A stretch of DNA of 55,767 nt from Paenibacillus catalpae (GCF_900112695.1 NZ_FOMT01000011.1:1-55767); one strand, 5' to 3'. Shown: positions 16,841 to 25,491, numbered from the stretch's first letter. Translations and numbers: made by a program. The notes: a model not told the origin generated them from the sequence alone.

Positions 16841-17794
16841 ATGTTTAGCGACAAGTTGCGTATTTTTTCGGGTTCGTCCAATCCAGCATTGGCTCAAAAG
16901 ATCGCCGGTGATCTGGGATTGACACTCGGCGCCATCAAAATGTCCCGTTTCAAGAGTGGGGAGATTTACGTCCATTATGAAGAAACCATTCGTAACTGTG
17001 ATGTATTCCTCGTTCAATCGTTCTCGCATCCGATCAACGAGCATTTTGTCGAATTGCTCGTCATGATTGACGCAGCGAAGCGGGCATCCGCGAAAACGAT
17101 CAACATCATCATGCCGTATTACGGCTACGCGCGCCAAGAGCGCAAAGCAGCTCCGCGGGAGCCGATCTCCGCGAAAATGGTGGCAGACGTACTCACTACG
17201 GTTGGCGCAAACCGAGTCATCACGATTGACCTTCATGCGCCAGCTATTCAAGGCTTCTTCAATATTCCGGTAGACCACATGACAGCGCTGGATCTGATCA
17301 GTGACTACCTGAAGTCGAAGAACATTCAGAACCCGGTAGTCGTATCTCCGGACGCTGGCCGTGCATCTACGGCAGAAAAGCTTGCAAATAACCTGGACAC
17401 ATCGTTTGCTATTATGATCAAGAAGCGCCCTGCGCATAATGAATCTTCGATTACTCACGTAATCGGCGATGTAGAGGGTCAAACCGCTATCATTATCGAG
17501 GATTTGATCGATACAGGCAGCACGATTGTCAATGTTGTTGAGAGCTTGAAGGAGCGCGGAGCGGCAGACGTCTACGTATGCGCAACTCACCCGCTGTTCT
17601 CGGGCAATGCCATTGAGCGTTTGAATCATCCTCATATCAAAGAAATTATTGTGACGGACTCGATCTCTCTACCAGAGGAGCATCCGGAGAAGTTCACCGT
17701 ATTGTCGGTAGCTCCGCTTCTGGCGGAAGCAACCCGCATTATCATTGAAGGCGGTTCGATCAGCACCCTCTTCAAGACGAACGGCGGCGTTTAA
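16841..17794 (+). CDS. prs: Ribose-phosphate pyrophosphokinase-like protein (divergent Prs paralogue)
   Basis: A 317-residue PRPP synthase homologue of normal length. It keeps RIFSGSSNPALAQKIA, MPYYGYARQERKA and the PRPP-binding loop EDLIDTGSTI. Compared with the usual housekeeping motifs it is altered: DLHAPAIQGFFNIPVD for DLHAGQIQGFF, ENDLIDTAGT-like positions changed to Glu and Gly, and KKRPAHNES in place of the KRRP flexible loop. It may be an active second PRPP synthase feeding the adjacent his operon, or a regulatory homologue. It has its own promoter and terminator. CAGGAGGGTATC precedes the ATG. Confidence 0.85.
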   Translation: MFSDKLRIFSGSSNPALAQKIAGDLGLTLGAIKMSRFKSGEIYVHYEETIRNCDVFLVQSFSHPINEHFVELLVMIDAAKRASAKTINIIMPYYGYARQERKAAPREPISAKMVADVLTTVGANRVITIDLHAPAIQGFFNIPVDHMTALDLISDYLKSKNIQNPVVVSPDAGRASTAEKLANNLDTSFAIMIKKRPAHNESSITHVIGDVEGQTAIIIEDLIDTGSTIVNVVESLKERGAADVYVCATHPLFSGNAIERLNHPHIKEIIVTDSISLPEEHPEKFTVLSVAPLLAEATRIIIEGGSISTLFKTNGGV

Positions 17795-17812
17795 TCGAAT
17801 AGGCAATGACAG

Positions 17813-17850
17813 AAAATCGCGGGCGTTTTACCTAACGTTCGCGATTTTCC
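17813..17850 (+). terminator. Terminator of the prs paralogue
   Basis: AAAATCGCG-CGTT and AACG-CGCGATTTT pair with two mismatches, ending in TTTT, about 20 bases after the stop. Confidence 0.7.
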
Positions 17851-17928
17851 CACATATTCTTTCGTGTTAGGATAGGCATTGCTATGGTATAATCGTAGAA
17901 AATCAAGTTCCGGGAGGTGCCTTGCCAG

Positions 17929-19674
17929 GTGAAAGAGAAGAAACGTGAAGCCATAGAACAGACAGCCAAGATCATACCGATACAATGGGACGCCACTTTC
18001 TTTTTCGAGCGGGCAGTTCGCTCGTTGGATCGTTACCACTATGACAAGGCACTTAAGTATTTCCGGCGTGCCGTGGAGTATGAACCGGAAAATCCGGTCA
18101 ATCATTGCAACATGGCAGGCATCATGTCGGAGATGGGCAATTATGAAGAATCCAATCGGATTTTGAAATGGATTGTCGATGAGCTGGATCCGACGATGAC
18201 AGAATGTCATTTCTACATGGCCAATAACTTTGCCAACATGGAAATGTACGAAGCAGCAGAAGGTGCGCTTGTTCATTATCTGGAGGAAGACGCGGACGGA
18301 CAATACCTCGACGAAGCCGAGGAAATGATGGAGCTCCTCCATTACGAACTGGATCGCCCCGCGCCGCTGACTAGCATTAAAGCGCGCGAAGGCATGGTCG
18401 AGCATGACCAGGCCCGCAAGCTGCTGGAAGAAGGCAAGTTTACGGAAGCGGTCCGTATTCTTGAGAAGATTATTCAGGACCAGCCGGAGTTTCTTGCGGC
18501 CCGTAACAATCTGGCGCTGGCCTATTATTATATGGGTATGTTCGACAAGGCAATGGCAACGATCCGGGAAGCACTGGAGCTCGAGCCAGGTAATTTGCAT
18601 GCCCTTTGCAATCTGGGGATTTTCTATCAGCATGCGGGGGATAAGGAGAGTCTTACACCGCTGCTTGATCTGCTGCGCAAAACAGCGCCGTTCCATCAGG
18701 AGCATGTATTTAAGCTTGCAACAACGATGGGCATCCTGGGCGAGCATGAGTCGGCTTACCGCCACTTCACCCGTCTACTGAAAGACGTGGAGCTCAATCT
18801 GGATCCTTGCTTATATCATTATGCGGCAGTAGCCGCGTGTCATATCGGCCGGTACGTGGAGGCTGAGCGCCTCTGGAAGCAGGCTGCAAAGCTTGATCCG
18901 GAGTCGGATATTCCGCGTTACTACATGGAACAGCTGTCCCTTATCAAGGACGGTGACCAGAACGCATCGGTGAGTTACCATTACCATTTGCCGTTTGAGG
19001 AGCAGTTCAAACTGTGGGAAAATTCCTCGGATGGGCTTCCCGAGCATCTGAAGCGTGATCCGCTCGTACGCTCGTCGTTCTTCTGGGCGCTCCGTCATGG
19101 TGACCAGAACACAAAGCTGCAGGTGATCCAGGCGCTTGGCATGATTGCCGATAATGAAGTGAAGGATGTGCTTCGCGCGCTTCTCCTTGAGGCGGACGAA
19201 GACGATTACTTGAAGCGGATTGCCGTCTTTGTGCTCCGTACGATGGGCGTGCAGGAGCCGCTGCATGCTGTGCTGGAAGGCAAGGCTACGGTGATTGAGC
19301 CAAACCGGGTTCCTTCGCGCCTTCCCGTGTGGGAAGACAAGTGGCAGGAAGTTGTGGAAGCGGCATTGTCCCGCGTGAACAAGCGTTTCGACCTTGTCCA
19401 GCAATATGACTTGATGACGCTGTGGGTTGAGTTCCTCTCGAGGCTCTACCCGGATGTACCAAAGCTGACCAAACCCGAGGGCTGGGCAGCGGCGCTTGAA
19501 TATTTGACGGCCAAGATGCATCGCCGGACGACGTCGTATCCTGAAATAGCGGAGCGGTATGGCATCTCCATTGCGACAGTCAGCAAGAACGCCAAGAAAA
19601 TTGACGAGGTTTGCGGAATCAAGGAGAAGATGAAATCGATCAATTCGGTATTCTCCTTGGACCATCTCGAGTAG
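17929..19674 (+). CDS. TPR-repeat protein with C-terminal helix-turn-helix-like segment (YvcD position)
   Basis: A 581-residue soluble protein. The first 330 residues hold about eight TPR-like helix pairs, such as ALKYFRRAVEYEPENPVNHCNMAGIM, AVRILEKIIQDQPEFLAARNNLALAY and AMATIREALELEPGNLHALCNLGIFY. The middle (about 375-450) looks HEAT-like (LQVIQALGMIADNEVKDVLRALLLE). The last 45 residues (YPEIAERYGISIATVSKNAKKI) read as a helix-turn-helix. Function unknown; B. subtilis has a TPR gene, yvcD, in the same slot before trxB. An extended -10 (TGGTATAAT, 17885-17893) lies upstream. GTG at 17929 is chosen, since the GTG at 17917 overlaps the GGGAGG site. Confidence 0.8.
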   Translation: MKEKKREAIEQTAKIIPIQWDATFFFERAVRSLDRYHYDKALKYFRRAVEYEPENPVNHCNMAGIMSEMGNYEESNRILKWIVDELDPTMTECHFYMANNFANMEMYEAAEGALVHYLEEDADGQYLDEAEEMMELLHYELDRPAPLTSIKAREGMVEHDQARKLLEEGKFTEAVRILEKIIQDQPEFLAARNNLALAYYYMGMFDKAMATIREALELEPGNLHALCNLGIFYQHAGDKESLTPLLDLLRKTAPFHQEHVFKLATTMGILGEHESAYRHFTRLLKDVELNLDPCLYHYAAVAACHIGRYVEAERLWKQAAKLDPESDIPRYYMEQLSLIKDGDQNASVSYHYHLPFEEQFKLWENSSDGLPEHLKRDPLVRSSFFWALRHGDQNTKLQVIQALGMIADNEVKDVLRALLLEADEDDYLKRIAVFVLRTMGVQEPLHAVLEGKATVIEPNRVPSRLPVWEDKWQEVVEAALSRVNKRFDLVQQYDLMTLWVEFLSRLYPDVPKLTKPEGWAAALEYLTAKMHRRTTSYPEIAERYGISIATVSKNAKKIDEVCGIKEKMKSINSVFSLDHLE

Positions 19675-19699
19675 GATTTTTCCAATATGATTTGTCATC

Positions 19700-19738
19700 A
19701 AAACGCACTGAAGGATATGGTTCCCTAAGTGCGTTTTG
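19700..19738 (+). terminator. Terminator of the TPR gene
   Basis: AAAACGCACT (19700-19709) pairs with AGTGCGTTTT (19728-19737), followed by a T-rich stretch. Confidence 0.8.
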
Positions 19739-19765
19739 TCTTTATCGGGCAAACTTATATATAAT
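19736..19765 (+). promoter_or_regulatory. Probable promoter of trxB
   Basis: TTGTCT (19736-19741), an 18-base spacer and TATAAT (19760-19765). The transcript would carry a leader of nearly 290 bases that contains the palindromic element at 19860-20016. Confidence 0.5.
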
Positions 19766-19859
19766 AAGTATAGATGCACTTGTCATTTGTTTCTTTTCCT
19801 TACCCAACCACCTTACAGTGGTTGAACGACTTGAAATTCCTGCATGTTGATGGTGGCTC

Positions 19860-20016
19860 GTGCTCGGAGTGAGCGAAGCGGAAATAATGTACTGTAGAAG
19901 CGCAGCGATCGCCTTTGTCCCTTAGTTTCAACCTCTAAAGGTTAAGTGGAATAAAGAAACTAAGGGGCAACAGCGATCGAAGGGACGTTATTTTCGCGCA
20001 GCGATGTAAGAAGCAC
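19860..20016. repeat. Long interrupted palindrome in the trxB leader
   Basis: Nested arms pair across about 157 bases: GTGCT with AGCAC at the ends, GAAATAATGT (19881-19890) with ACGTTATTTTC (19985-19995), AGCGATCG with AGCGATCG, and CCCTTAGTTTC (19919-19929) with GAAACTAAGGG (19956-19966). A small inner hairpin AACC-GGTT sits at the tip (19930-19943). No T run follows, so it is not a simple terminator. The form is that of a dispersed intergenic palindromic element; no second copy is visible in this window. Confidence 0.7.
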
Positions 20017-20058
20017 TTAGACGCAATCAGCAACTTGCATACTTTTAGGAGGACAACC

Positions 20059-20988
20059 ATGTACAAATCCATCATTATTGGTACCGGCCCTGCCGGTCTC
20101 ACAGCAGCAATCTATATGGCACGTGCGAACATGAAGCCCCTCATTATCGAGGGACCTGAGCCGGGCGGCCAACTGACAACAACAACGGAAGTCGAGAACT
20201 TCCCGGGCTTCCCTGAAGGCATCATGGGTCCTGAGCTCATGGCTAACATGCGCAAGCAGGCTGAGCGTTTTGGCGCGGAGTTTATTACGGGCTGGGTGAA
20301 CAGCGTAGACATGTCGGAGCGTCCGTTTAAGCTTCAAGTAGAAGGAAAAGGGGAGATCGTTGGGGAGACGATCATTATTTCGACTGGCGCATCAGCCAGA
20401 TGGCTGGGTATTCCAGGCGAGAAGGACAATGTCGGCCGCGGCGTAAGCACGTGTGCAACTTGTGACGGCTTCTTTTTCCGGGGCAAAAAGATTGTTGTTG
20501 TGGGCGGCGGCGACTCCGCGATGGAAGAAGCAAACTTCCTGACTCGTTTTGCCACCAATGTAGAGCTTGTGAACCGTCGTGATGAGCTTCGTGCTTCAAA
20601 AATCATGCAGGACCGTGCGCGCGAGAACGAGAAAATCAGCTGGAGCCTAAACCGCACGCCGGTTGAGGTTGTAGCGGGCGGCATGGGCGTTACGGGACTT
20701 AAAGTCCGCAACAATGCAACGGGCGAAGAAGAAACGATCGAAACGGACGGCGTCTTTATTGCAATTGGCCATACGCCAAACACGAAATTCCTGAACGGTC
20801 AGATCGATACCGATGAGCATGGCTACATCAAAGTGAAGCCGGGAAGCTCTGAGACGAACGTACCAGGCGTATTTGCTTGCGGTGACGTACAAGACAACAA
20901 GTACCGTCAGGCGATTACAGCAGCGGGCAGCGGCTGTATGGCGGCGCTTGACTGCGAACGCTTCCTCGAAAGTAACGGTACGCATTAA
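20059..20988 (+). CDS. trxB: Thioredoxin reductase (NADPH)
   Basis: A 309-residue flavoenzyme that reduces thioredoxin. The FAD-binding GTGPAGLTAAIYMARA lies at 8-23 and the redox-active CATC at 132-135. The NADPH-binding GGGDSAMEEANFL is near 154 and the C-terminal FAD motif GVFACGDVQDNKYRQAITAAGSG near 272. TTAGGAGGA precedes the ATG by 5 bases. It stands alone between terminators and keeps the B. subtilis position after the TPR gene. Confidence 0.96.
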   Translation: MYKSIIIGTGPAGLTAAIYMARANMKPLIIEGPEPGGQLTTTTEVENFPGFPEGIMGPELMANMRKQAERFGAEFITGWVNSVDMSERPFKLQVEGKGEIVGETIIISTGASARWLGIPGEKDNVGRGVSTCATCDGFFFRGKKIVVVGGGDSAMEEANFLTRFATNVELVNRRDELRASKIMQDRARENEKISWSLNRTPVEVVAGGMGVTGLKVRNNATGEEETIETDGVFIAIGHTPNTKFLNGQIDTDEHGYIKVKPGSSETNVPGVFACGDVQDNKYRQAITAAGSGCMAALDCERFLESNGTH

Positions 20989-21005
20989 TACGGCCGGTTA
21001 GAGTC

Positions 21006-21036
21006 AGCCCTTTCCTGCTCTTGGAGAGGGCTTTTT
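21006..21036 (+). terminator. Terminator of trxB
   Basis: AGCCCTTTCC pairs with GGAGAGGGCT across TGCTCTT, followed by TTTT. Confidence 0.88.
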
Positions 21037-21084
21037 AGTGCCAAATGCCGACCGCTGTAGGGAAACACTGGGACGGCGATTATC

Positions 21085-21113
21085 TTGACCGGAATTGGGC
21101 ATTCGCTTATAGT
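21085..21113 (+). promoter_or_regulatory. SigA promoter of glk-rapZ-yvcK-whiA
   Basis: TTGACC (21085-21090), a 17-base spacer and TATAGT (21108-21113), about 40 bases before the glucokinase start. Confidence 0.75.
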
Positions 21114-21154
21114 TGGTAACAGAGTAGATAACATATTAATGAGGTGGACTAGTA

Positions 21155-22105
21155 ATGTCTGAGAAGATTTACGTTGGAGTCGATGTCGGCGGCACCGCTA
21201 TTAAAGTTGGGATTTGTAATGTGGACGGCGATTTGCTCCACACTTATGAAGGGCCGACGGAAACGAGTAAAGGTACGGACACCATCCTTCATAATATTGC
21301 GCAGTATGCGCGCAACATCGTTGCGGAATCATCGTTCGAATGGGAACAAGTTGAAGGCGTTGGCGTAGGGATCGCCGGCTTCCTTGATATCCCGAACGGT
21401 ATTGTGAAGTTTTCCGGCAACTTGAAGATTGAGAATGTTAACTTGAAGGGGTACCTCGAGAAGGAGCTTCAGGTTAAAGTACTTGTAAATAACGACGCAA
21501 ACGTTGCTGCGCTTGGCGAAGCATGGGCAGGTGCCGGCAAAGGCATTGATAACTGCGTATGCTATACCCTTGGTACCGGCGTTGGCGGCGGTATTATTAT
21601 CGGCGGCAAAATCGTGGAAGGCTTCGCCGGTATGGCTGGCGAGCTGGGCCATATCGCCATTGTGCCTGATCTGGAAGCGATCCAATGCGGTTGCGGCAAA
21701 ATGGGATGCCTGGAGTCGGTGTCTTCTGCTACGGGCATTATCCGTATGGCGAAGGACGCAGTTGAACGCGGTGACCGCACAACCTTGACGCAAGTTGAAA
21801 ATATTATGGCAAAAGACGTTATTGACGCTGCAAAAGCCGGCGACGAAGTAGCGGCCCGTATTGTCAGCCGTGCGGCGTATTACCTTGGCAAGTCTATGGC
21901 TTTGATGGCTGTTGTGCTTAATCCGGAATGCTTTATTATCGGCGGCGGCGTGTCGAAGGCAGGCGATTTCCTGTTCGACCAAATTCGCGAAGTATTCGCG
22001 AAATATACGCAGAAAGAGGCGCAGGAAGGCGTGAAGATCGTTGCAGCTACACTTGGCAATAACGCCGGCGTAGTAGGCGCAGCAGGCCTTATTTTGCGGT
22101 CCTAG
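21155..22105 (+). CDS. glk: ROK-family glucokinase
   Basis: A 316-residue sugar kinase. The ATP-phosphate loop VGVDVGGTAIKVGI is at the N-terminus. The sugar-binding region is LVNNDANVAALGEAWAGAG near 110, followed by the glycine-rich GTGVGGGIIIGGKI. The ROK zinc motif CGCGKMGCLE is near 175. Together these point to Gram-positive GlkA-type glucokinase, making glucose 6-phosphate. It leads an apparent operon with rapZ, yvcK and whiA (spacing 8-45 bases). In B. subtilis the gene before rapZ is a Nudix hydrolase, so this arrangement is a local variation. Confidence 0.93.
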   Translation: MSEKIYVGVDVGGTAIKVGICNVDGDLLHTYEGPTETSKGTDTILHNIAQYARNIVAESSFEWEQVEGVGVGIAGFLDIPNGIVKFSGNLKIENVNLKGYLEKELQVKVLVNNDANVAALGEAWAGAGKGIDNCVCYTLGTGVGGGIIIGGKIVEGFAGMAGELGHIAIVPDLEAIQCGCGKMGCLESVSSATGIIRMAKDAVERGDRTTLTQVENIMAKDVIDAAKAGDEVAARIVSRAAYYLGKSMALMAVVLNPECFIIGGGVSKAGDFLFDQIREVFAKYTQKEAQEGVKIVAATLGNNAGVVGAAGLILRS

Positions 22106-22149
22106 TAAGAAAAATGTACAGCTTTACGATGGGGAAAGAGGGTGCAGCA

Positions 22150-23034
22150 ATGGAAACGGGAGCGATGTCAAAGCTTGTTATCATTACAGGGATGTCCGGC
22201 GCGGGCAAGACGATTGCCGTACAGAGCCTTGAGGATCTTGGCTTTTTCTGCGTTGACAATTTACCGCCGGTGCTTATCCCTAAATTTGCAGAGCTGATTG
22301 AGCAGTCCAATGGCAAGATCGGCAAAGTAGCCCTGGTGATTGACCTTAGGGGACGTGAATTTTTCACTGCCTTATCGGAATCATTAAGCTTTATTAAAGA
22401 GCATTTCACGATCAGCTGCGAAATTCTGTTCCTCGATGCGACAGACGAAGTGCTTGTCCAGCGTTACAAGGAAAGCCGTCGCCGTCATCCGCTTGCTCCT
22501 GAAGGCATGCCGCTTGAAGGCATCCGCCTTGAGAGAAGAATGCTGGAGGACCTGAAGGGTTCGGCTTCCCAAGTTATAGATACAAGCAGCATTAAGCCGA
22601 CACAGCTGAAGGAACGTATTATCTCCCGGTTCACCAATTTGGAGAATAACAGCCTTTCGGTGAATGTGACCTCCTTCGGTTTCAAATACGGAATTCCGAT
22701 TGATGCAGATTTGATCTATGACGTGCGGTTTTTGCCTAATCCTCATTATGTGGATCATTTGCGCCCGAATACCGGGCAAAATCCGGAAGTTTATGATTAT
22801 GTGATGAAATGGCCGGAGACGCAAGCCTTTCTGACCAAGCTGCTCGATATGCTTCAGTTTCTTCTTCCTCTTTATCATAAAGAAGGCAAGAGCCAGGTTG
22901 TAATCGGCATCGGGTGTACGGGCGGCAAACACCGCTCGGTTGCGATTGCGGAATATTTGGGTCGCATGCTCGGCAGCAGTGATACGGAACGGGTACGCGT
23001 CAGCCACCGCGATGCTGACCGTGATAAGCATTGA
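22150..23034 (+). CDS. rapZ: RNase adapter / nucleotide-binding protein RapZ (YvcJ)
   Basis: A 294-residue P-loop protein with Walker A GMSGAGKT at 14-21 and the family block FFCVDNLPPVLIPKF. A C-terminal domain ends in GIGCTGGKHRSVAIAEYLG. In E. coli RapZ controls glucosamine-6-phosphate sensing through small RNAs; in Bacillus YvcJ is a GTPase/ATPase linked to competence and phosphatase-like activity. The ATG at 22150 is preferred, 7 bases after AAAGAGGG; an upstream ATG at 22114 adds a poorly conserved tail. The rapZ-yvcK-whiA order is conserved in Firmicutes. Confidence 0.95.
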   Translation: METGAMSKLVIITGMSGAGKTIAVQSLEDLGFFCVDNLPPVLIPKFAELIEQSNGKIGKVALVIDLRGREFFTALSESLSFIKEHFTISCEILFLDATDEVLVQRYKESRRRHPLAPEGMPLEGIRLERRMLEDLKGSASQVIDTSSIKPTQLKERIISRFTNLENNSLSVNVTSFGFKYGIPIDADLIYDVRFLPNPHYVDHLRPNTGQNPEVYDYVMKWPETQAFLTKLLDMLQFLLPLYHKEGKSQVVIGIGCTGGKHRSVAIAEYLGRMLGSSDTERVRVSHRDADRDKH

Positions 23035-23046
23035 CGGGGTGATAGG

Positions 23047-24033
23047 ATGCAGAGTAGGCATAAAATAATTAGGCGACCAAAGATCGTCGTTATCGGGGGC
23101 GGAACCGGCCTGTCGGTGATGCTGCGCGGGCTTAAGGAGAAGCCGCTCGATATTACAGCGATCGTGACCGTCGCCGATGACGGCGGCAGCTCGGGGATTC
23201 TGCGCAATGAGCTGCAGATCCCGCCGCCGGGCGATATCCGGAACGTCATCATGGCGCTAGCGGACGCGGAGCCATTATTAACAGAAGTACTTCAGTACCG
23301 TTTCTCCAGCGGCACTGGACTTGCCGGACATAGTCTGGGCAATCTTATGCTGGCCGCAATGACGGATATTGCAGGGGATTTCGTAACGGGTATCCGCGAG
23401 CTCAGCAAGGTATTGGCTGTACGAGGCCGTGTGCTGCCTGCAGCGGGCCGTGCGATAGTGCTGAAGGCCGAGATGACCGATGGTACAATTATAGTCGGAG
23501 AATCGCTTATTCCGAAGGCAGGCAAGAAGATCAAACGGGTATTCGTTGAACCGGATGATGTGGAGCCGCTTCCGGAGGCTATTGAGGCGATTGAGCAGGC
23601 CGATGCGATCCTGATCGGTCCCGGCAGCTTATACACGAGCATCATACCGAACTTGCTCGTGCCTAGGCTGGCGCAAGCGATCGTGGATTCGACTGCCGTT
23701 AAGCTGTTTGTATGCAATGTGATGACACAGCCAGGCGAAACGGATGGTTATTCGGTCAGCGACCACCTGAGAGCGGTTCAAGACCATATCGGTCATAGCC
23801 TGTTTGACTACGTGCTGGTGAATGATGGAGAAATTCCTCCGGATGTGTCGGAAAAGTATGCAGAGTTGGGTTCAACTCAAGTGAAGGTGGACGTTGACGA
23901 AGTGACCCGGATGGGACATGAAGTAATTTCCGACCGTCTCGTGCTGTACCGGACATTCCTGAGGCATGACGCAGAACGGCTTAGTCATCATATTTATAAG
24001 TTAGTGGAAAACTGGATGTTAAGAAAGAGGTGA
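23047..24033 (+). CDS. yvcK: Gluconeogenesis factor YvcK/MgfK
   Basis: A 328-residue CofD-like protein. Hallmarks are PKIVVIGGGTGLSVMLRGLK near residue 11, VTVADDGGSSGILR near 40, PPPGDIRNVIMALAD near 58 and ILIGPGSLYTSIIPNLLVP near 195. In B. subtilis YvcK is needed for growth on gluconeogenic carbon sources and for normal cell shape, and binds UDP-sugars. GGGGTGATAGG precedes the ATG, 12 bases after rapZ. Confidence 0.95.
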   Translation: MQSRHKIIRRPKIVVIGGGTGLSVMLRGLKEKPLDITAIVTVADDGGSSGILRNELQIPPPGDIRNVIMALADAEPLLTEVLQYRFSSGTGLAGHSLGNLMLAAMTDIAGDFVTGIRELSKVLAVRGRVLPAAGRAIVLKAEMTDGTIIVGESLIPKAGKKIKRVFVEPDDVEPLPEAIEAIEQADAILIGPGSLYTSIIPNLLVPRLAQAIVDSTAVKLFVCNVMTQPGETDGYSVSDHLRAVQDHIGHSLFDYVLVNDGEIPPDVSEKYAELGSTQVKVDVDEVTRMGHEVISDRLVLYRTFLRHDAERLSHHIYKLVENWMLRKR

Positions 24034-24040
24034 ACAAGCG

Positions 24041-24970
24041 ATGTCATTTGCGGCGCAAACGAAGAAAGAGCTGACAATGATTGAGGCGGACACCTGCTGC
24101 GAGCGGGCTGAATTGTCTGCACTCATTCGAATGAACGGCTCCGTCAGTGTATCCAGCCGCAAAGTCGTCCTCGACATCTCAACCGAAAACGCAGCAATTG
24201 CCCGTCGAATTTATACCTTGATCAAGAAACATTTTGCAGTGCATACGGAACTGCTCGTCCGTAAAAAAATGCGGCTCAAAAAAAATAATGTATATATCGT
24301 CAGAATTCCGACGAGGGTACAGGAAATACTAAGTGAGCTTCGAATTGTTTCTGAGGGCTTTGTGTTTAATTTGGGTATTGATAAAGATATCATCAGGAAG
24401 CCTTGCTGCAAAAGATCCTATCTGCGGGGAGCATTCCTTGCCGGCGGTTCGGTCAACAATCCCGAGGGTTCATCTTATCATCTTGAAATTTCATCGATGT
24501 ATGAGGAACACTGCTCGGCCTTGGTTGACCTGGCGAACAAGTTCGATCTGAACGCAAGATGTATCGAGCGGAAGAAAGGCTTCGTGTTCTACATCAAAGA
24601 GGGCGAGAAAATAATCGAGCTGCTGAACATTATCGGCGCTCACCAAGCTTTGTTCAAATTTGAGGATGTCCGGATTATGCGCGATATGCGTAACTCGGTT
24701 AACCGGATCGTGAACTGCGAAACGGCTAATTTGAATAAAACGATTGGTGCGGCCGTTCGGCAAATTGAGAATATCAAGCTGCTGCAAAAGGAAATCGGGC
24801 TAAATAACCTCCCGGATAAGTTAAGAGAAGTGGCCGAAATCAGACTACAGCATCCCGATATGAACCTGAAGGAAGTTGGCGAAATGCTCAAAGGCACCGT
24901 CAGCAAATCAGGGGTCAACCATCGGCTGCGGAAAATTGATGAACTTGCGGAAAAAATACGCAACGGCTAA
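24041..24970 (+). CDS. whiA: DNA-binding protein WhiA
   Basis: A 309-residue protein with an N-terminal LAGLIDADG-like fold, degenerate for endonuclease activity (CKRSYLRGAFLAGGSVNNPEGSSYHLEI near 125), and a C-terminal helix-turn-helix (LREVAEIRLQHPDMNLKEVGEMLKGTVSKSGVNHRLRKI). In Firmicutes WhiA affects cell division and chromosome segregation. It starts 7 bases after yvcK, with AAAGAGGTGA before the ATG. Confidence 0.95.
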   Translation: MSFAAQTKKELTMIEADTCCERAELSALIRMNGSVSVSSRKVVLDISTENAAIARRIYTLIKKHFAVHTELLVRKKMRLKKNNVYIVRIPTRVQEILSELRIVSEGFVFNLGIDKDIIRKPCCKRSYLRGAFLAGGSVNNPEGSSYHLEISSMYEEHCSALVDLANKFDLNARCIERKKGFVFYIKEGEKIIELLNIIGAHQALFKFEDVRIMRDMRNSVNRIVNCETANLNKTIGAAVRQIENIKLLQKEIGLNNLPDKLREVAEIRLQHPDMNLKEVGEMLKGTVSKSGVNHRLRKIDELAEKIRNG

Positions 24971-24972
24971 AC

Positions 24973-25001
24973 TTTTAACCTAGTGCATCAGATGGTATAA
25001 T
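24973..25001 (+). promoter_or_regulatory. Probable promoter of the HPr gene
   Basis: An extended -10, TGGTATAAT (24993-25001), has a weak -35 TTTTAA (24973-24978) at 17 bases. It lies 200 bases before the HPr start; a second TATAAT follows at 25004. No defined RNA structure was recognised in the leader. Confidence 0.45.
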
Positions 25002-25203
25002 GATATAATATGAACAAAAAGTCTTATACAAGCGTAAACAGGTGGGCCGACTTTAAGAGGGGCAGCATACGTTTCGCGGATGAAATATAAGCACAGTATA
25101 GCGAAAATTTATACTTTCTTATATTTTTTAAAGGTATTAGTCATGTCAGGCTGAGCATGAAGCAAATTGCCAGACTTATTATAGTACAGGGGGTATGGTT
25201 ACC

Positions 25204-25473
25204 ATGACAAGGCTACCGGTTGTCGTTCGTCTTAAAACAGGTTTGCACGCAAGACCTGCCGCATTATTCGTTCAAGAAGCGAACAAATTTTCCTCCGAAG
25301 TATTTGTTGAGAAAGACGACAAAAAAGTAAACGCAAAATCCATCATGGGTATTATGAGCCTTGCGATCAGCTCGGGCACAGAGATTCACATCAGTGCAGA
25401 GGGTTCAGATGCAGAGCAGGCTGTAAACGCTTTAGTCGCACTCGTCAGCAAAGAAGAGCTGGAGAACCAATAA
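25204..25473 (+). CDS. ptsH: HPr family phosphocarrier protein at the crh locus
   Basis: An 89-residue protein. With the ATG at 25204 the residues fall exactly on HPr numbering: GLHARPA places His15 and AKSIMGI places Ser46. His15 is the PTS phosphorylation site and Ser46 the HprK site. In B. subtilis the gene after whiA is crh, whose product has Gln15 and cannot serve the PTS; here the histidine is kept, so this may be the functional HPr or an HPr-like Crh. An in-frame ATG at 25195 abuts AGGGGG, while 25204 has correct spacing (10 bases). A shared bidirectional terminator follows. Confidence 0.88.
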   Translation: MTRLPVVVRLKTGLHARPAALFVQEANKFSSEVFVEKDDKKVNAKSIMGIMSLAISSGTEIHISAEGSDAEQAVNALVALVSKEELENQ

Positions 25474-25491
25474 GAGCTTATATGAAATGAC

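Noticed and set aside
24971..25194. A riboswitch in the long leader of the HPr gene
   Set aside because: The leader is over 200 bases and AU-rich, but I could not find a known aptamer motif or a terminator/antiterminator pair.
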